Of a stretch of 64,000 nt of DNA, positions 8,901 through 16,773 are shown one piece after another (position 1 is the first letter of the stretch; each line of letters starts with the position of its first letter). Under the pieces are notes generated by a model. That model searched no databases. It had not been told where the DNA came from and saw nothing but the letters and a program-made list of their open reading frames with translations. The position numbers and the translations under genes were made by a program. The DNA comes from UKL13-3 sp943369665. Its GTDB lineage: Bacteria > Bacteroidota > Bacteroidia > UKL13-3. The stretch lies in the NCBI GenBank assembly GCA_943369665.1, contig CALRNX020000001.1, forward strand, positions 867,486 through 931,485, written 5' to 3'.

Positions 8901-9819
8901 ACTCTCTATCATTATACCATGCTATTTTAACGAAGCCAATATTCCGGTTACAACAGCCGAATTATTAGCCACCGAAAAACAATTTTCGGATGATATAACG
9001 TTTGAATACATCATGGTGGATGATGGCAGCAAAGACAATACTTATGAAGCGCTGACTGCTTTTAAAAATAAGTATCCCGATAAGGTAAAGCTGATCAAAC
9101 TTTCCGGAAACTTTGGTTCCTACAATGCCATACAGGCAGGAATGAAATATGCAACAGGCGATTGTAATATAGTGATCACTGCCGACCTTCAGGATCCACC
9201 TGAATTGATGGTGAAAATGGTTGATTACTGGAAAAAAGGAGTCAAATTGGTTTTGGCAAACAGGGAAGACAGGAACGATCCTTTTTTCTCCAAACTATTT
9301 GCCAATAGCTACCAAAAGCTCATCCGCAAATTTGCCTTACCCAATTTACCTAAAGGCGGTTTCGATTTTTGTTTGTTCGACAAACAACTCCGTGAGCAAG
9401 TAGTAGCACTCGAAGAGAAAAACACCAACTCATTATACTTACTCATGTGGCTTAAGTATGATTATGTAACCATACCATATACACGTTCTGAGCGTAAAAT
9501 TGGTCAATCGCGCTGGACTATTAAAAAGAAAATCCAACTGTTCATCGATTCTTTTATTTCCTTCTCTTATGCTCCCCTCCGTTTTATTACCACAGGCGGA
9601 TTGATCCTTGGCCTGATCTCGTTTGTATATGCATTGTATGTGATATGGGCAAAACTTTCAGGTCATGTTGATGTGGAAGGTTGGACAGCCATGATGGTGG
9701 TTTTTCTTTTGGTATCGAGCTTTCAAATGATAGCCATCGGCATTATTGGTGAATACCTGTGGCGTAACCTTGATGCTACGCGCAAAAGACCGGCTTATAT
9801 TATTGAAGACATTGTATGA
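8893..9819 (+). CDS. GT2 glycosyltransferase with two C-terminal membrane helices (GtrB/DPM-like)
   Basis: This 308-residue protein has an N-terminal GT-A domain (LSIIIPCYFNEANI at the start, VDDGSKD near residue 48, then TADLQDPPELM near 97 carrying the metal-binding acidic motif). Two membrane helices follow near 235-257 and 270-292. This architecture is that of polyprenyl-phosphate glycosyltransferases (GtrB, DPM1, ArnC types), which load one sugar onto undecaprenyl phosphate on the cytoplasmic face. It overlaps fdtB by 8 nt, so the donor may be the dTDP-amino sugar made by the three preceding genes. That link is inference. Confidence 0.9.
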   Translation: MPKLSIIIPCYFNEANIPVTTAELLATEKQFSDDITFEYIMVDDGSKDNTYEALTAFKNKYPDKVKLIKLSGNFGSYNAIQAGMKYATGDCNIVITADLQDPPELMVKMVDYWKKGVKLVLANREDRNDPFFSKLFANSYQKLIRKFALPNLPKGGFDFCLFDKQLREQVVALEEKNTNSLYLLMWLKYDYVTIPYTRSERKIGQSRWTIKKKIQLFIDSFISFSYAPLRFITTGGLILGLISFVYALYVIWAKLSGHVDVEGWTAMMVVFLLVSSFQMIAIGIIGEYLWRNLDATRKRPAYIIEDIV

Positions 9820-10319
9820 GTGCCGAACAAAAATGGTACGCCATTTATACCAACCCCAGGGCCGAAAAAAAAGTAGCACAACAACTCATCGACAAGGGAA
9901 TTGAGGTATACCTTCCATTGCAAACTACCATTAAGCAATGGAGCGACCGGAAAAAAAAGACCGAAGAACCATTATTCAAATCCTATCTTTTTGTCCATAT
10001 TTTTTTTGAAAAAGACCAAGCAATTGTTTCCCAAACGCCCGGTGTTGTTAAATTCATCAAAATGGGCAAAGAATTGGTGGATATCCGTCCACAAATTATC
10101 CAGGCCATTAAACTTTCTCTTTTGCATTTTGAAGATATCACGCTTTCGAATGAAACATACGAGGAGAATCAGGCGGTAACCGTTATTGCCGGCCCTTTAA
10201 AAGGATATAACGGGACTATTGTTGAGCAACATGGCAACAAATATTTCGCCATTCAGATTGAACAACTCGGCACACATGTTTTGCTGAAAGTTCCTGCAGC
10301 CTATCTTCAAGCATTATAG
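9816..10319 (+). CDS. UpxY-like NusG-family transcription antiterminator
   Basis: This 167-residue protein has an NGN domain (KWYAIYTNPRAEKKVAQQL at the start, then YLPLQ and KSYLFVH motifs) and a C-terminal KOW motif (VIAGPLKGYNGTIVE near 128-142). This is the NusG specialised-paralogue form called UpxY in Bacteroides capsule loci, where it lets RNA polymerase read through long polysaccharide operons. The ATG overlaps the preceding stop (ATGA). It is unusual that it is the seventh gene of the locus rather than the first; it is followed by the only sizeable gap (174 nt) in the first half of the locus, where it may act. Confidence 0.93.
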   Translation: MSAEQKWYAIYTNPRAEKKVAQQLIDKGIEVYLPLQTTIKQWSDRKKKTEEPLFKSYLFVHIFFEKDQAIVSQTPGVVKFIKMGKELVDIRPQIIQAIKLSLLHFEDITLSNETYEENQAVTVIAGPLKGYNGTIVEQHGNKYFAIQIEQLGTHVLLKVPAAYLQAL

Positions 10320-10485
10320 CTTTATCCCAGATAATTACCGTTTCTCATCCATTTTCCCTAAATATGTCTTGTTTTTTCTTACTTAGTTTTTTATTATTGA
10401 GTAGTTTTTTTGCTCAATATTTCAAAAATGTGATGTGACTCACGGGGCGAAGCCACGCAAAGACGTCAGAAATAAGACACGCAAA

Positions 10486-10919
10486 ACGAGATATTGAGAC
10501 TGCACTTACCCCTGCAAGCAAATACCCCCAAGAAATACCAAAGGCACAATTACGAAAACTTGGAGATCGATAAACGTAGCTTATTGATTTCGGTTAAAGC
10601 GATGCCTTTTATTGATACGGTCAGACCTTTTTGTATTGCAGAACAAATATCAGCAGCATCTATATCAGTACCTTCAAATATTGCCGAAGGATCCGAACGC
10701 GGATCGAATAAAGAATTCAAACGTTTTCTAGAACTCGCAAGTGGCTCTGCAAGTGAGCTGGTAACTCAGCTTACCGTGTTAAAACTAACAAATAGATTAC
10801 CCGAAATTGATCTCGAAAAACGGATGAAAGAAACCAAAGAAATTAACAACATGATTCGAGGATTCATGAACTCCTTAAATGAGTAATGTAAATCTCAAGT
10901 TTCGTGTCCAAATATCTCG
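10486..10919. repeat. short inverted repeat flanking the four-helix-bundle gene
   Basis: CGAGATATT at 10486-10494 and its exact reverse complement AATATCTCG at 10911-10919 bracket the gene at 10494-10886. The 222 nt between the antiterminator gene and the HNYENL codons otherwise hold only AT-rich sequence, including a weak TTGAG...CTCAA stem with a T-rich loop near 10397-10417. A 9-bp match can arise by chance, but S23-type genes are known from intervening sequences with base-paired ends, so it is recorded. Confidence 0.35.
10494..10886 (+). CDS. four-helix-bundle (S23/TIGR02436-type) protein, start codon apparently lost
   Basis: The core HNYENLEIDKRSLL...ASISVPSNIAEGSERGSNKEFKRFLELASGSASEL is typical of small four-helix-bundle proteins first seen in 23S rRNA intervening sequences and common in Bacteroidota genomes. 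These proteins normally start with Met directly before HNY. Here that codon is AGG (10542-10544) instead of ATG. The open frame continues upstream to a TTG at 10494, adding 16 residues (RLHLPLQANTPKKYQR) unlike the family. Either TTG is used, an internal Met (residue 37) gives a truncated protein, or the gene is decaying. The function of the family is unknown. It interrupts the otherwise compact polysaccharide locus. Confidence 0.7.
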   Translation: MRLHLPLQANTPKKYQRHNYENLEIDKRSLLISVKAMPFIDTVRPFCIAEQISAASISVPSNIAEGSERGSNKEFKRFLELASGSASELVTQLTVLKLTNRLPEIDLEKRMKETKEINNMIRGFMNSLNE

Positions 10920-10941
10920 CACTCTCGCTTCTTAAAAATAA

Positions 10942-11469
10942 ATGATCGAATCCCTTATAACTTCTAAAACACGCATCAAGCTACTGCTCAAATTTTTTCT
11001 GAACAGTAAAAACTCCGCTTATTTACGGAATTTGGAGGCAGAATTTGGAGAAAGCTCAAATGGTATCAGGGTTGAATTAAATAAGTTTGAAAAGGCAGGC
11101 CTGTTAAGCACCAGCGCTGATGGCAACAAAAAAAGATTTACAGCCAATACCAAACACCCATTATTTAATGATATCCGAAGTATACTGTTAAAATACACAG
11201 GGCTTGATAAAATTGCAGAACAGGTGATTGGTAAGTTGGGCGATGTTGAAGCCGTTTACCTTGTTGGTGAATTAGCCAAAGGGCTTGACAGCCCAATCAT
11301 TGACCTTGTTTTTGTAGGAGATATTAACAAAACATATTTGCTTACACTCACAGAAAAAACGGAAAAGCTTATCCATAAAAAAGTGCGTTTTGTAACATTT
11401 ACAGTAAAGGAATTTTCTGAACAACGAGACATCATTTTAAGCCAGCCTCATTTTAATATTATCAATTAA
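10942..11469 (+). CDS. winged-helix regulator with nucleotidyltransferase-like C-terminal domain
   Basis: The 175-residue product starts with a winged-helix domain (about 1-60: SKTRIKLLLKFFLNSKNSAYLRNLEAEFG...GIRVELNKFEKAGLLSTSADGNKKRFTAN) of the ArsR/MarR kind. A domain resembling the polymerase-beta nucleotidyltransferase fold follows (about 90-165: VYLVGELAKGLDSPIIDLVFVGDI), where VGELAKG and DLVFVG stand at the places of the GS and DxD motifs, but the catalytic acidic pair is incomplete. Its stop overlaps the ATG of the ABC permease (TAATG). Similar genes occur beside the antiterminator and ABC genes in Bacteroidota polysaccharide loci. A regulatory role in the locus is likely but inferred. 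Confidence 0.8.
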   Translation: MIESLITSKTRIKLLLKFFLNSKNSAYLRNLEAEFGESSNGIRVELNKFEKAGLLSTSADGNKKRFTANTKHPLFNDIRSILLKYTGLDKIAEQVIGKLGDVEAVYLVGELAKGLDSPIIDLVFVGDINKTYLLTLTEKTEKLIHKKVRFVTFTVKEFSEQRDIILSQPHFNIIN

Positions 11470-12326
11470 TGAACCACGAAGAAGCTATAAAAGAATGGGA
11501 CCTGGTAATTGAGCCCCAGCGTTCCATTTTTGATCTTAACCTCAAAGACGTTTGGCGTTACCGTGATCTGCTTGTAATGTTTGTGAAACGTGATTTTATA
11601 TCCAGTTACAAACAAACGATCCTGGGACCTATCTGGTTCTTTATTCAACCACTCCTCACTACTCTAACGTTTACGTTCGTATTCGGGCGATTGGCCGGTA
11701 TCAGTTCCGATGGATTGCCACGTCCGTTGTTTTACATGGCGGGAATTACGGCATGGAATTATTTTTCGGAATGCCTTACCAAAACAAGTACGGTATTCTC
11801 AGCCAATGCAAGCATTTTTGGCAAAGTATATTTTCCTCGCCTGATCATGCCGCTTTCAATTGTAACCAGCAACCTGCTTAAGTTCATCGTGCAATTGTTC
11901 ATGTTCATATGTTTACTTGGCTACTATTACTTTACTGGAACCAATATCCAACTAACATCCGCGATTGCTTTGTTTCCGGTTCTTGTATTATTAATGGCCT
12001 TATTAGGATTAGGACTTGGCATGATCGTTTCATCATTAACAACTAAATACAGGGATCTTGCATTTCTTGTCCAGTTTGCCATAACCCTGTTGATGTATGG
12101 CACCACGGTGATCTATCCGTTGAGCGCAGCACCCGAGCAATACAAATACATTGTAGAACTCAACCCGATGACGAGTATTATCGAAGCTTTCCGATATGGC
12201 TTTTTGGGTAAAGGTGAATTTAGTATCTGGAGTTTGGGGTATACAGCTTCATGCACCGTCATATTATTGTTCCTGGGCGTCATTATTTTCAACAGGACCG
12301 AACGTAATTTTATTGATACGATCTAA
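11469..12326 (+). CDS. wzm: polysaccharide ABC transporter permease (Wzm-like)
   Basis: This 285-residue ABC-2 type permease has six hydrophobic segments and an N-terminal amphipathic stretch before LVMFVKRDFISSYKQTILGPIWFFIQPL, the characteristic start of the Wzm/KpsM/TagG family. It moves undecaprenyl-linked polysaccharide across the inner membrane together with the ATPase encoded immediately downstream, one codon boundary away. The presence of an ABC exporter, and the absence of a Wzx flippase in this locus, points to ABC-dependent export. Confidence 0.94.
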   Translation: MNHEEAIKEWDLVIEPQRSIFDLNLKDVWRYRDLLVMFVKRDFISSYKQTILGPIWFFIQPLLTTLTFTFVFGRLAGISSDGLPRPLFYMAGITAWNYFSECLTKTSTVFSANASIFGKVYFPRLIMPLSIVTSNLLKFIVQLFMFICLLGYYYFTGTNIQLTSAIALFPVLVLLMALLGLGLGMIVSSLTTKYRDLAFLVQFAITLLMYGTTVIYPLSAAPEQYKYIVELNPMTSIIEAFRYGFLGKGEFSIWSLGYTASCTVILLFLGVIIFNRTERNFIDTI

Positions 12327-13610
12327 ATGAGTGATATAGCAATAAAAGTAGAAAACCTCTCCAAAATATACCGCCTTGGCGAGATCGGAACAGGCACCAT
12401 CAGCAAAGACGTGCAACGTTGGTTTACCACGAAGGTTAGAGGTAAAGAAGATCCGTTCTTAAAGATCGGTCAAACAAATGACCGAACTGCAAAAAGTGGC
12501 GTTGATGATATTGTGTATAGTTTACAAAATATAAACTTTACCATAAACCAGGGAGACGCAGTCGGCATCATCGGGCGAAACGGTGCCGGAAAAAGTACGC
12601 TTCTCAAAATCCTTTCGAGGGTAACGGCTCCTACTACCGGAAAAATAAATATCAAGGGCCGCGTGGCAAGTTTGTTGGAAGTAGGAACAGGTTTTCATCC
12701 TGAGTTAACAGGCCGCGAGAACATCTTTTTGAATGGCGCAATTTTGGGTATGCGCAAAAAGGAAATTGCGCGAAAACTTGATGAGATTATCGACTTTAGT
12801 GGTGTTGAACGTTATATTGACACTCCGGTAAAAAGATACAGCAGCGGTATGTATGTGCGATTGGCCTTTGCCGTTGCAGCTTATCTGGAAAGTGAAATTT
12901 TAATTGTGGATGAGGTGCTTGCAGTGGGCGATGCCGAGTTTCAAAAAAAGTGTTTGGGCAAAATGGGTGATGTAAGCAAAGGGGAAGGAAGAACCGTTTT
13001 GTTTGTAAGTCACAATATGGGAGCCATTGCAGGTTTATGTTCTTCTTCGATTCTGCTCAATCATGGAAATATAAACTTCCAGGGACCTACACCTGAGTGT
13101 ATAAATAAATACCTGGCAACCAACAAAACCAGTAATCAAAGTTCCTATCTTTTAAAGAACCCTTCTTCGAAAGAAAGAGGTTTTATCAAGACCATTAGAT
13201 TGCTGAATGATGACAGACAAGAATGCACATCATTTGATGTGTTTGAAAATGTATTCTTAGAAATTGATTACACACTTCTCGAAAATTTAACATCCATCCA
13301 TCTTTGTATGAATTTATACAAAGACGGAATGCTCCTTTGGCGATCATTCGACACCGATTTAAATGACTCGCTGTTGAACACCCGATTAAAAGGAGAATAT
13401 CAGTATCAGATAAAACTGCCACATATTCTCAAAGCCGGAAGCTATAGCTTCAATTTTTATATTGGTGTGGTAAATGGAATGGCAATTGATGCTGTTGAAG
13501 AAGTCATTACATTCGATGTAATTGAAAAAACATTCGACCCCTCTTTCAAATCATACTCAAAGAATAGAGAAGGTGTAATGGTTGCCTTACCTACCTGGAA
13601 TATCAAATAG
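12327..13610 (+). CDS. wzt: polysaccharide ABC transporter ATPase with C-terminal carbohydrate-binding domain (Wzt-like)
   Basis: This 427-residue protein has a nucleotide-binding domain with Walker A GRNGAGKST at residues 83-91, signature YSSGMYVRL near 171, and Walker B ILIVDEVLAVGD near 191. A region of about 160 residues after residue 260 (beta-rich, NVFLEIDYTLL and LPHILKAGSYSFNFYIGVV) matches the Wzt C-terminal domain that binds the terminal modification of the O-polysaccharide. Such a domain implies that chain export depends on a specific non-reducing-end cap, so one of the modifying enzymes in the locus may add it. It adjoins wzm directly. Confidence 0.95.
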   Translation: MSDIAIKVENLSKIYRLGEIGTGTISKDVQRWFTTKVRGKEDPFLKIGQTNDRTAKSGVDDIVYSLQNINFTINQGDAVGIIGRNGAGKSTLLKILSRVTAPTTGKINIKGRVASLLEVGTGFHPELTGRENIFLNGAILGMRKKEIARKLDEIIDFSGVERYIDTPVKRYSSGMYVRLAFAVAAYLESEILIVDEVLAVGDAEFQKKCLGKMGDVSKGEGRTVLFVSHNMGAIAGLCSSSILLNHGNINFQGPTPECINKYLATNKTSNQSSYLLKNPSSKERGFIKTIRLLNDDRQECTSFDVFENVFLEIDYTLLENLTSIHLCMNLYKDGMLLWRSFDTDLNDSLLNTRLKGEYQYQIKLPHILKAGSYSFNFYIGVVNGMAIDAVEEVITFDVIEKTFDPSFKSYSKNREGVMVALPTWNIK

Positions 13611-14473
13611 TGGTTTCTATTATTATTCGTACATACAATGAAGCAAAACATATTCAGCAATGTGTTTCGCTAATCATGGCACAAACTTTCCAAAATTTTG
13701 AAATTGTTTTTGTTGACTCCGAATCGACAGACAATACACGTGATATTATTAACGAACTGGTTAAACAAGACAATAGGATTAAACTGGTAACCATTACCAA
13801 ATCTTCCTTTAGTTATGGTAGAGCTATCAACCTGGGCATTTCAAATACCCGGGAATCGTCAGACTATATTATCATCCTGAGTGCACATGCCTATCCTACA
13901 AATACTGATTGGTTGAATAATTTCGTGTCGTTTATACAAGATGACCCAAACATTTGTGGAGTCTTCGGCAAACAAGAGGTTTTCCAGCAACATCTTTCGA
14001 ATTGGATCGTTCGTTATCAAAACGATGGAGGATACCAAAGTTTCTACCCCGATCATTCTTATACATCCGGAACTGATTATAAATTCTCAAATGCAAACGC
14101 CATCATTCGAAAAGAGATTTGGAAAAAATTTCCGTTTGATGAAACCCTTCCTTACACTGAAGATTGGCTTTGGGCTAAGACCTGTTTAGCCAAGGGTTAC
14201 ACCATTGGCTATTGTGCAGAATCGAGCGTATACCACTCGCACCCCGATAGTATCAAAGAATATATTAAGAGACGCAAAAACGAAATAAAAGGAACAAATA
14301 GTGTTATTCCTAATGTTTATAAAAAACCAACGAAAAAGAAGTTATTCAGATACCTAAGCAAGGTCTTTTTTACCAATATGTTCAAAAAAATAAAACAAAA
14401 GGGATTGAAAAATGGAGTTGTCTTTTCTTTGGTTGAACTTCTAGATACCCTCATCCTTTATAAATACGCCTGA
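13610..14473 (+). CDS. GT2 glycosyltransferase
   Basis: The 287-residue product has the GT-A start VSIIIRTYNEAKHIQQCV and VDSESTDNT near residue 36. The middle reads SAHAYPTNTDWL in place of a simple DxD, and a WLWAKTCLAKGYTIGYCAES...H motif near 185-205 closes the catalytic domain. The start is GTG at 13610, inside the stop of wzt (TAGTG). It is soluble or peripheral with a basic C-terminal tail. It is predicted to transfer a sugar of unknown kind; rhamnosyltransferase-like by general pattern. Its stop TGA overlaps the ATG of the next gene. Confidence 0.88.
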   Translation: MVSIIIRTYNEAKHIQQCVSLIMAQTFQNFEIVFVDSESTDNTRDIINELVKQDNRIKLVTITKSSFSYGRAINLGISNTRESSDYIIILSAHAYPTNTDWLNNFVSFIQDDPNICGVFGKQEVFQQHLSNWIVRYQNDGGYQSFYPDHSYTSGTDYKFSNANAIIRKEIWKKFPFDETLPYTEDWLWAKTCLAKGYTIGYCAESSVYHSHPDSIKEYIKRRKNEIKGTNSVIPNVYKKPTKKKLFRYLSKVFFTNMFKKIKQKGLKNGVVFSLVELLDTLILYKYA

Positions 14474-15735
14474 TGTTAGTTGTTATTTTAGTTGACGCTT
14501 TACGACACGATTATATTAATGCTGTAGATACTCCGTTTTTGTTTAACCAAACCGGACAAGGATTATACTGTAAGAGTCTTCAAACGATTGATGGATTTAG
14601 CCAACGTACCGTTATTTGCACAGGAGCCTCGGAATCTGCTTCCAAAACATTTTCCATGTATAACTTAGATCCTGCTCATTCTCCATATAATACCCAAATT
14701 CTAAACGATCTTAAATACCGTATACTTAAAACCATTGCCCGAAACACTCCTTTTAAAAAAGTAAAAAAGGCTATTACAAAAAGACTTGAAAGAAGGAAAA
14801 ACTTTCTGCGAAGCATTATAACCGAACAAGCGAAAGCAACGTGTTTTCATCCCAATCTTGGATATATTCCTGACGAAATCATCTCCTTTATTTCCATGGG
14901 AGAAGACAATAAATCGCCTATCGAAAAGAATGGGTTTCCCATTGAAAGCATTTTTGACATCATGCTCCAAGAGAAAATTGCCTTTCAGTATCTAATGTAT
15001 CCCATTTATAATCTTGAGGATAATGATATTCAATCAGAGATTGCAACAAGCATCCAATCAACATCAACAGATTTTGTATTGAGCCAATTCTCAATGGTTG
15101 ATTTTATCGGTCACAATTATGGGCCCGATTCTGTTCAAAGACGACAAGCCATGGGGGAAATTGATCGTAAACTGAGAGAATTACATCAAATCAATCCCCA
15201 AGTAGACTTTCTCATATTTGGGGATCATGGAATGGCCTCAGTTAAAGACACGATCAATATTTCAGCTATCGTTCAAACATGGGCAAAAAAGGAAAGACTC
15301 ATTCATGGAAAAGACTATGTTCTTTTCCTGGATTCTACCGTAATGAGAGTTCTTTGTTTAAATGAGTTTGCGCTCAAAGCATTAAACTCTTTGATGGAAA
15401 ACCAAACTCTTAATGAAAAAGGAAACTTCATTCGTTTTACAGATAGCGAACTCGACAACCCGACAAAGCAAGCCTTATATGGAAACTGCTTTTGGAAAGC
15501 CAAAATCGGAACCCTTATTCATCCCGATTATTTTCACCGCGAAAATGACGTTAACAAGGGAATGCATGGTTATGGTAAACATGAACCTGACATGAACAGT
15601 CTAGTAATCGGATATGGGCCATCTTTTACAAAGAATACCATCGAAAAAAGGACACTATACGATATCTGCCCTACCATTTGCGCCTTATTGAATATAAAGA
15701 CACCATCTCACTCCATTGGCAAAAGCCTAGTATAA
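14473..15735 (+). CDS. alkaline-phosphatase-superfamily phosphodiesterase / phosphotransferase-like enzyme
   Basis: This 420-residue protein resembles type I phosphodiesterase/nucleotide pyrophosphatases. Candidate metal and catalytic residues are in order: D8 in LVDALRHD, nucleophile candidate T46 in FSQRTVICTG, D and H in VDFIGHNYGPDS near 210, DH in FGDHGMASV near 250, and a late H in MHGYGKHEPDM near 370. There is no signal peptide, so it works in the cytoplasm. Neighbours are a GT2 gene and a nucleotidyltransferase, each touching it. It might transfer or trim a phosphate-linked group (for example phosphoglycerol or phosphoethanolamine) on a lipid-linked glycan or a nucleotide donor; this is inference. 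It is unusual for polysaccharide loci. Confidence 0.8.
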   Translation: MLVVILVDALRHDYINAVDTPFLFNQTGQGLYCKSLQTIDGFSQRTVICTGASESASKTFSMYNLDPAHSPYNTQILNDLKYRILKTIARNTPFKKVKKAITKRLERRKNFLRSIITEQAKATCFHPNLGYIPDEIISFISMGEDNKSPIEKNGFPIESIFDIMLQEKIAFQYLMYPIYNLEDNDIQSEIATSIQSTSTDFVLSQFSMVDFIGHNYGPDSVQRRQAMGEIDRKLRELHQINPQVDFLIFGDHGMASVKDTINISAIVQTWAKKERLIHGKDYVLFLDSTVMRVLCLNEFALKALNSLMENQTLNEKGNFIRFTDSELDNPTKQALYGNCFWKAKIGTLIHPDYFHRENDVNKGMHGYGKHEPDMNSLVIGYGPSFTKNTIEKRTLYDICPTICALLNIKTPSHSIGKSLV

Positions 15736-16773
15736 ATGTTCGATAGTTTAGAGTCATTATACCAGCATATAACACGTAAAATACTGGATGTATATCCAAT
15801 GATATCCTCTCTTTATGTTACAGGTTCATTTGGAAGAAATGAAGGTTCTTATACAATCGAAAACAATCAAATTACAATCTATAACGATATCGATATCTTA
15901 GTCATAATAGAAGACAATACTACGATTGATAGTACTAAAACGGAGATCATATCATCGTATTATAAAGACATATTAAATATCCCATACTTCGATATTGGTA
16001 TAAAACGTCAACGGCAGATCACTCAAAGCAAGCCAAGCATAGAGTTATATGACCTGGTACACGGAAGCAAATTGTTATATGGATCTGATATTACAAAACA
16101 GCTCAACGTAACCATTGCCGACTTATCTTCATTTGAGTTTACAAGATTGTTGTGTAATAGAACCGCAGGCTTGCTCACTGCCGATTTTATTGACAACAGA
16201 GTTTCATACAAAATCATACAGCAATACAAAGCGTTGATTGCTGTTGGAGATGCGATACTTTTTAGAACTTTTGGCTACTACGAAAGCAGCTATCAAAAAA
16301 GGTTAGTTTTTTTAGAGGAACATAAGGATATCATCTTACAAAAATATTTGCCTCAGGAATTCGATTTGATTATCCAATCGTATAAAAGAAAATTAGATGT
16401 TTATCATTCGTATGATGTTATAGGCTTCGCAACTATTCGCAAACTTATCTTGATGAGTATCGTTGACCTGGCCGATCTCAAAAAAAACACATCCCCGACC
16501 ATTCTGTATCTTAAACTTCTCTTTTTATATGAAGCCAAACGTGATAAGCAAAGGTACCTTAAATTACTAAGCGCCCTGATTTTCGACAAAAACAAGGCTG
16601 TAAACTACAAAGCAGCCCTATTGCTAACTGTTTTCACATTGATACCGGATCGCCAAAGCAGGGAAAGATTAACATCATTCTTTATCCGAAAATTTATACC
16701 AAAAGCAAGCTTCAGGGAAGAATTACCCATCAACCATCAGATCTTACATACCTGGTTAACCTATTGTCATTAA
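15736..16773 (+). CDS. polymerase-beta-type nucleotidyltransferase domain protein
   Basis: The first 60 residues hold a complete MNT-type nucleotidyltransferase motif: G30-S31 in VTGSFGRNEGSY and the acidic pair D51/D53 in YNDIDILVI. About 250 further residues are mostly helical and basic and match nothing I recognise. The length is 345 aa. It begins one base after the phosphodiesterase stop, and its own stop overlaps the next start, so the pair 14473-16773 is probably functionally linked. It could make a CDP- or other NDP-activated donor or modify a protein. The target is unknown. Confidence 0.72.
   Translation: MFDSLESLYQHITRKILDVYPMISSLYVTGSFGRNEGSYTIENNQITIYNDIDILVIIEDNTTIDSTKTEIISSYYKDILNIPYFDIGIKRQRQITQSKPSIELYDLVHGSKLLYGSDITKQLNVTIADLSSFEFTRLLCNRTAGLLTADFIDNRVSYKIIQQYKALIAVGDAILFRTFGYYESSYQKRLVFLEEHKDIILQKYLPQEFDLIIQSYKRKLDVYHSYDVIGFATIRKLILMSIVDLADLKKNTSPTILYLKLLFLYEAKRDKQRYLKLLSALIFDKNKAVNYKAALLLTVFTLIPDRQSRERLTSFFIRKFIPKASFREELPINHQILHTWLTYCH

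Noticed and set aside
10397..10417. TTGAG...CTCAA stem with T-rich loop as terminator after the antiterminator gene
   Set aside because: The stem is only 5-7 bp and the T-run is in the loop, not after it; the structure is too weak for an intrinsic terminator.
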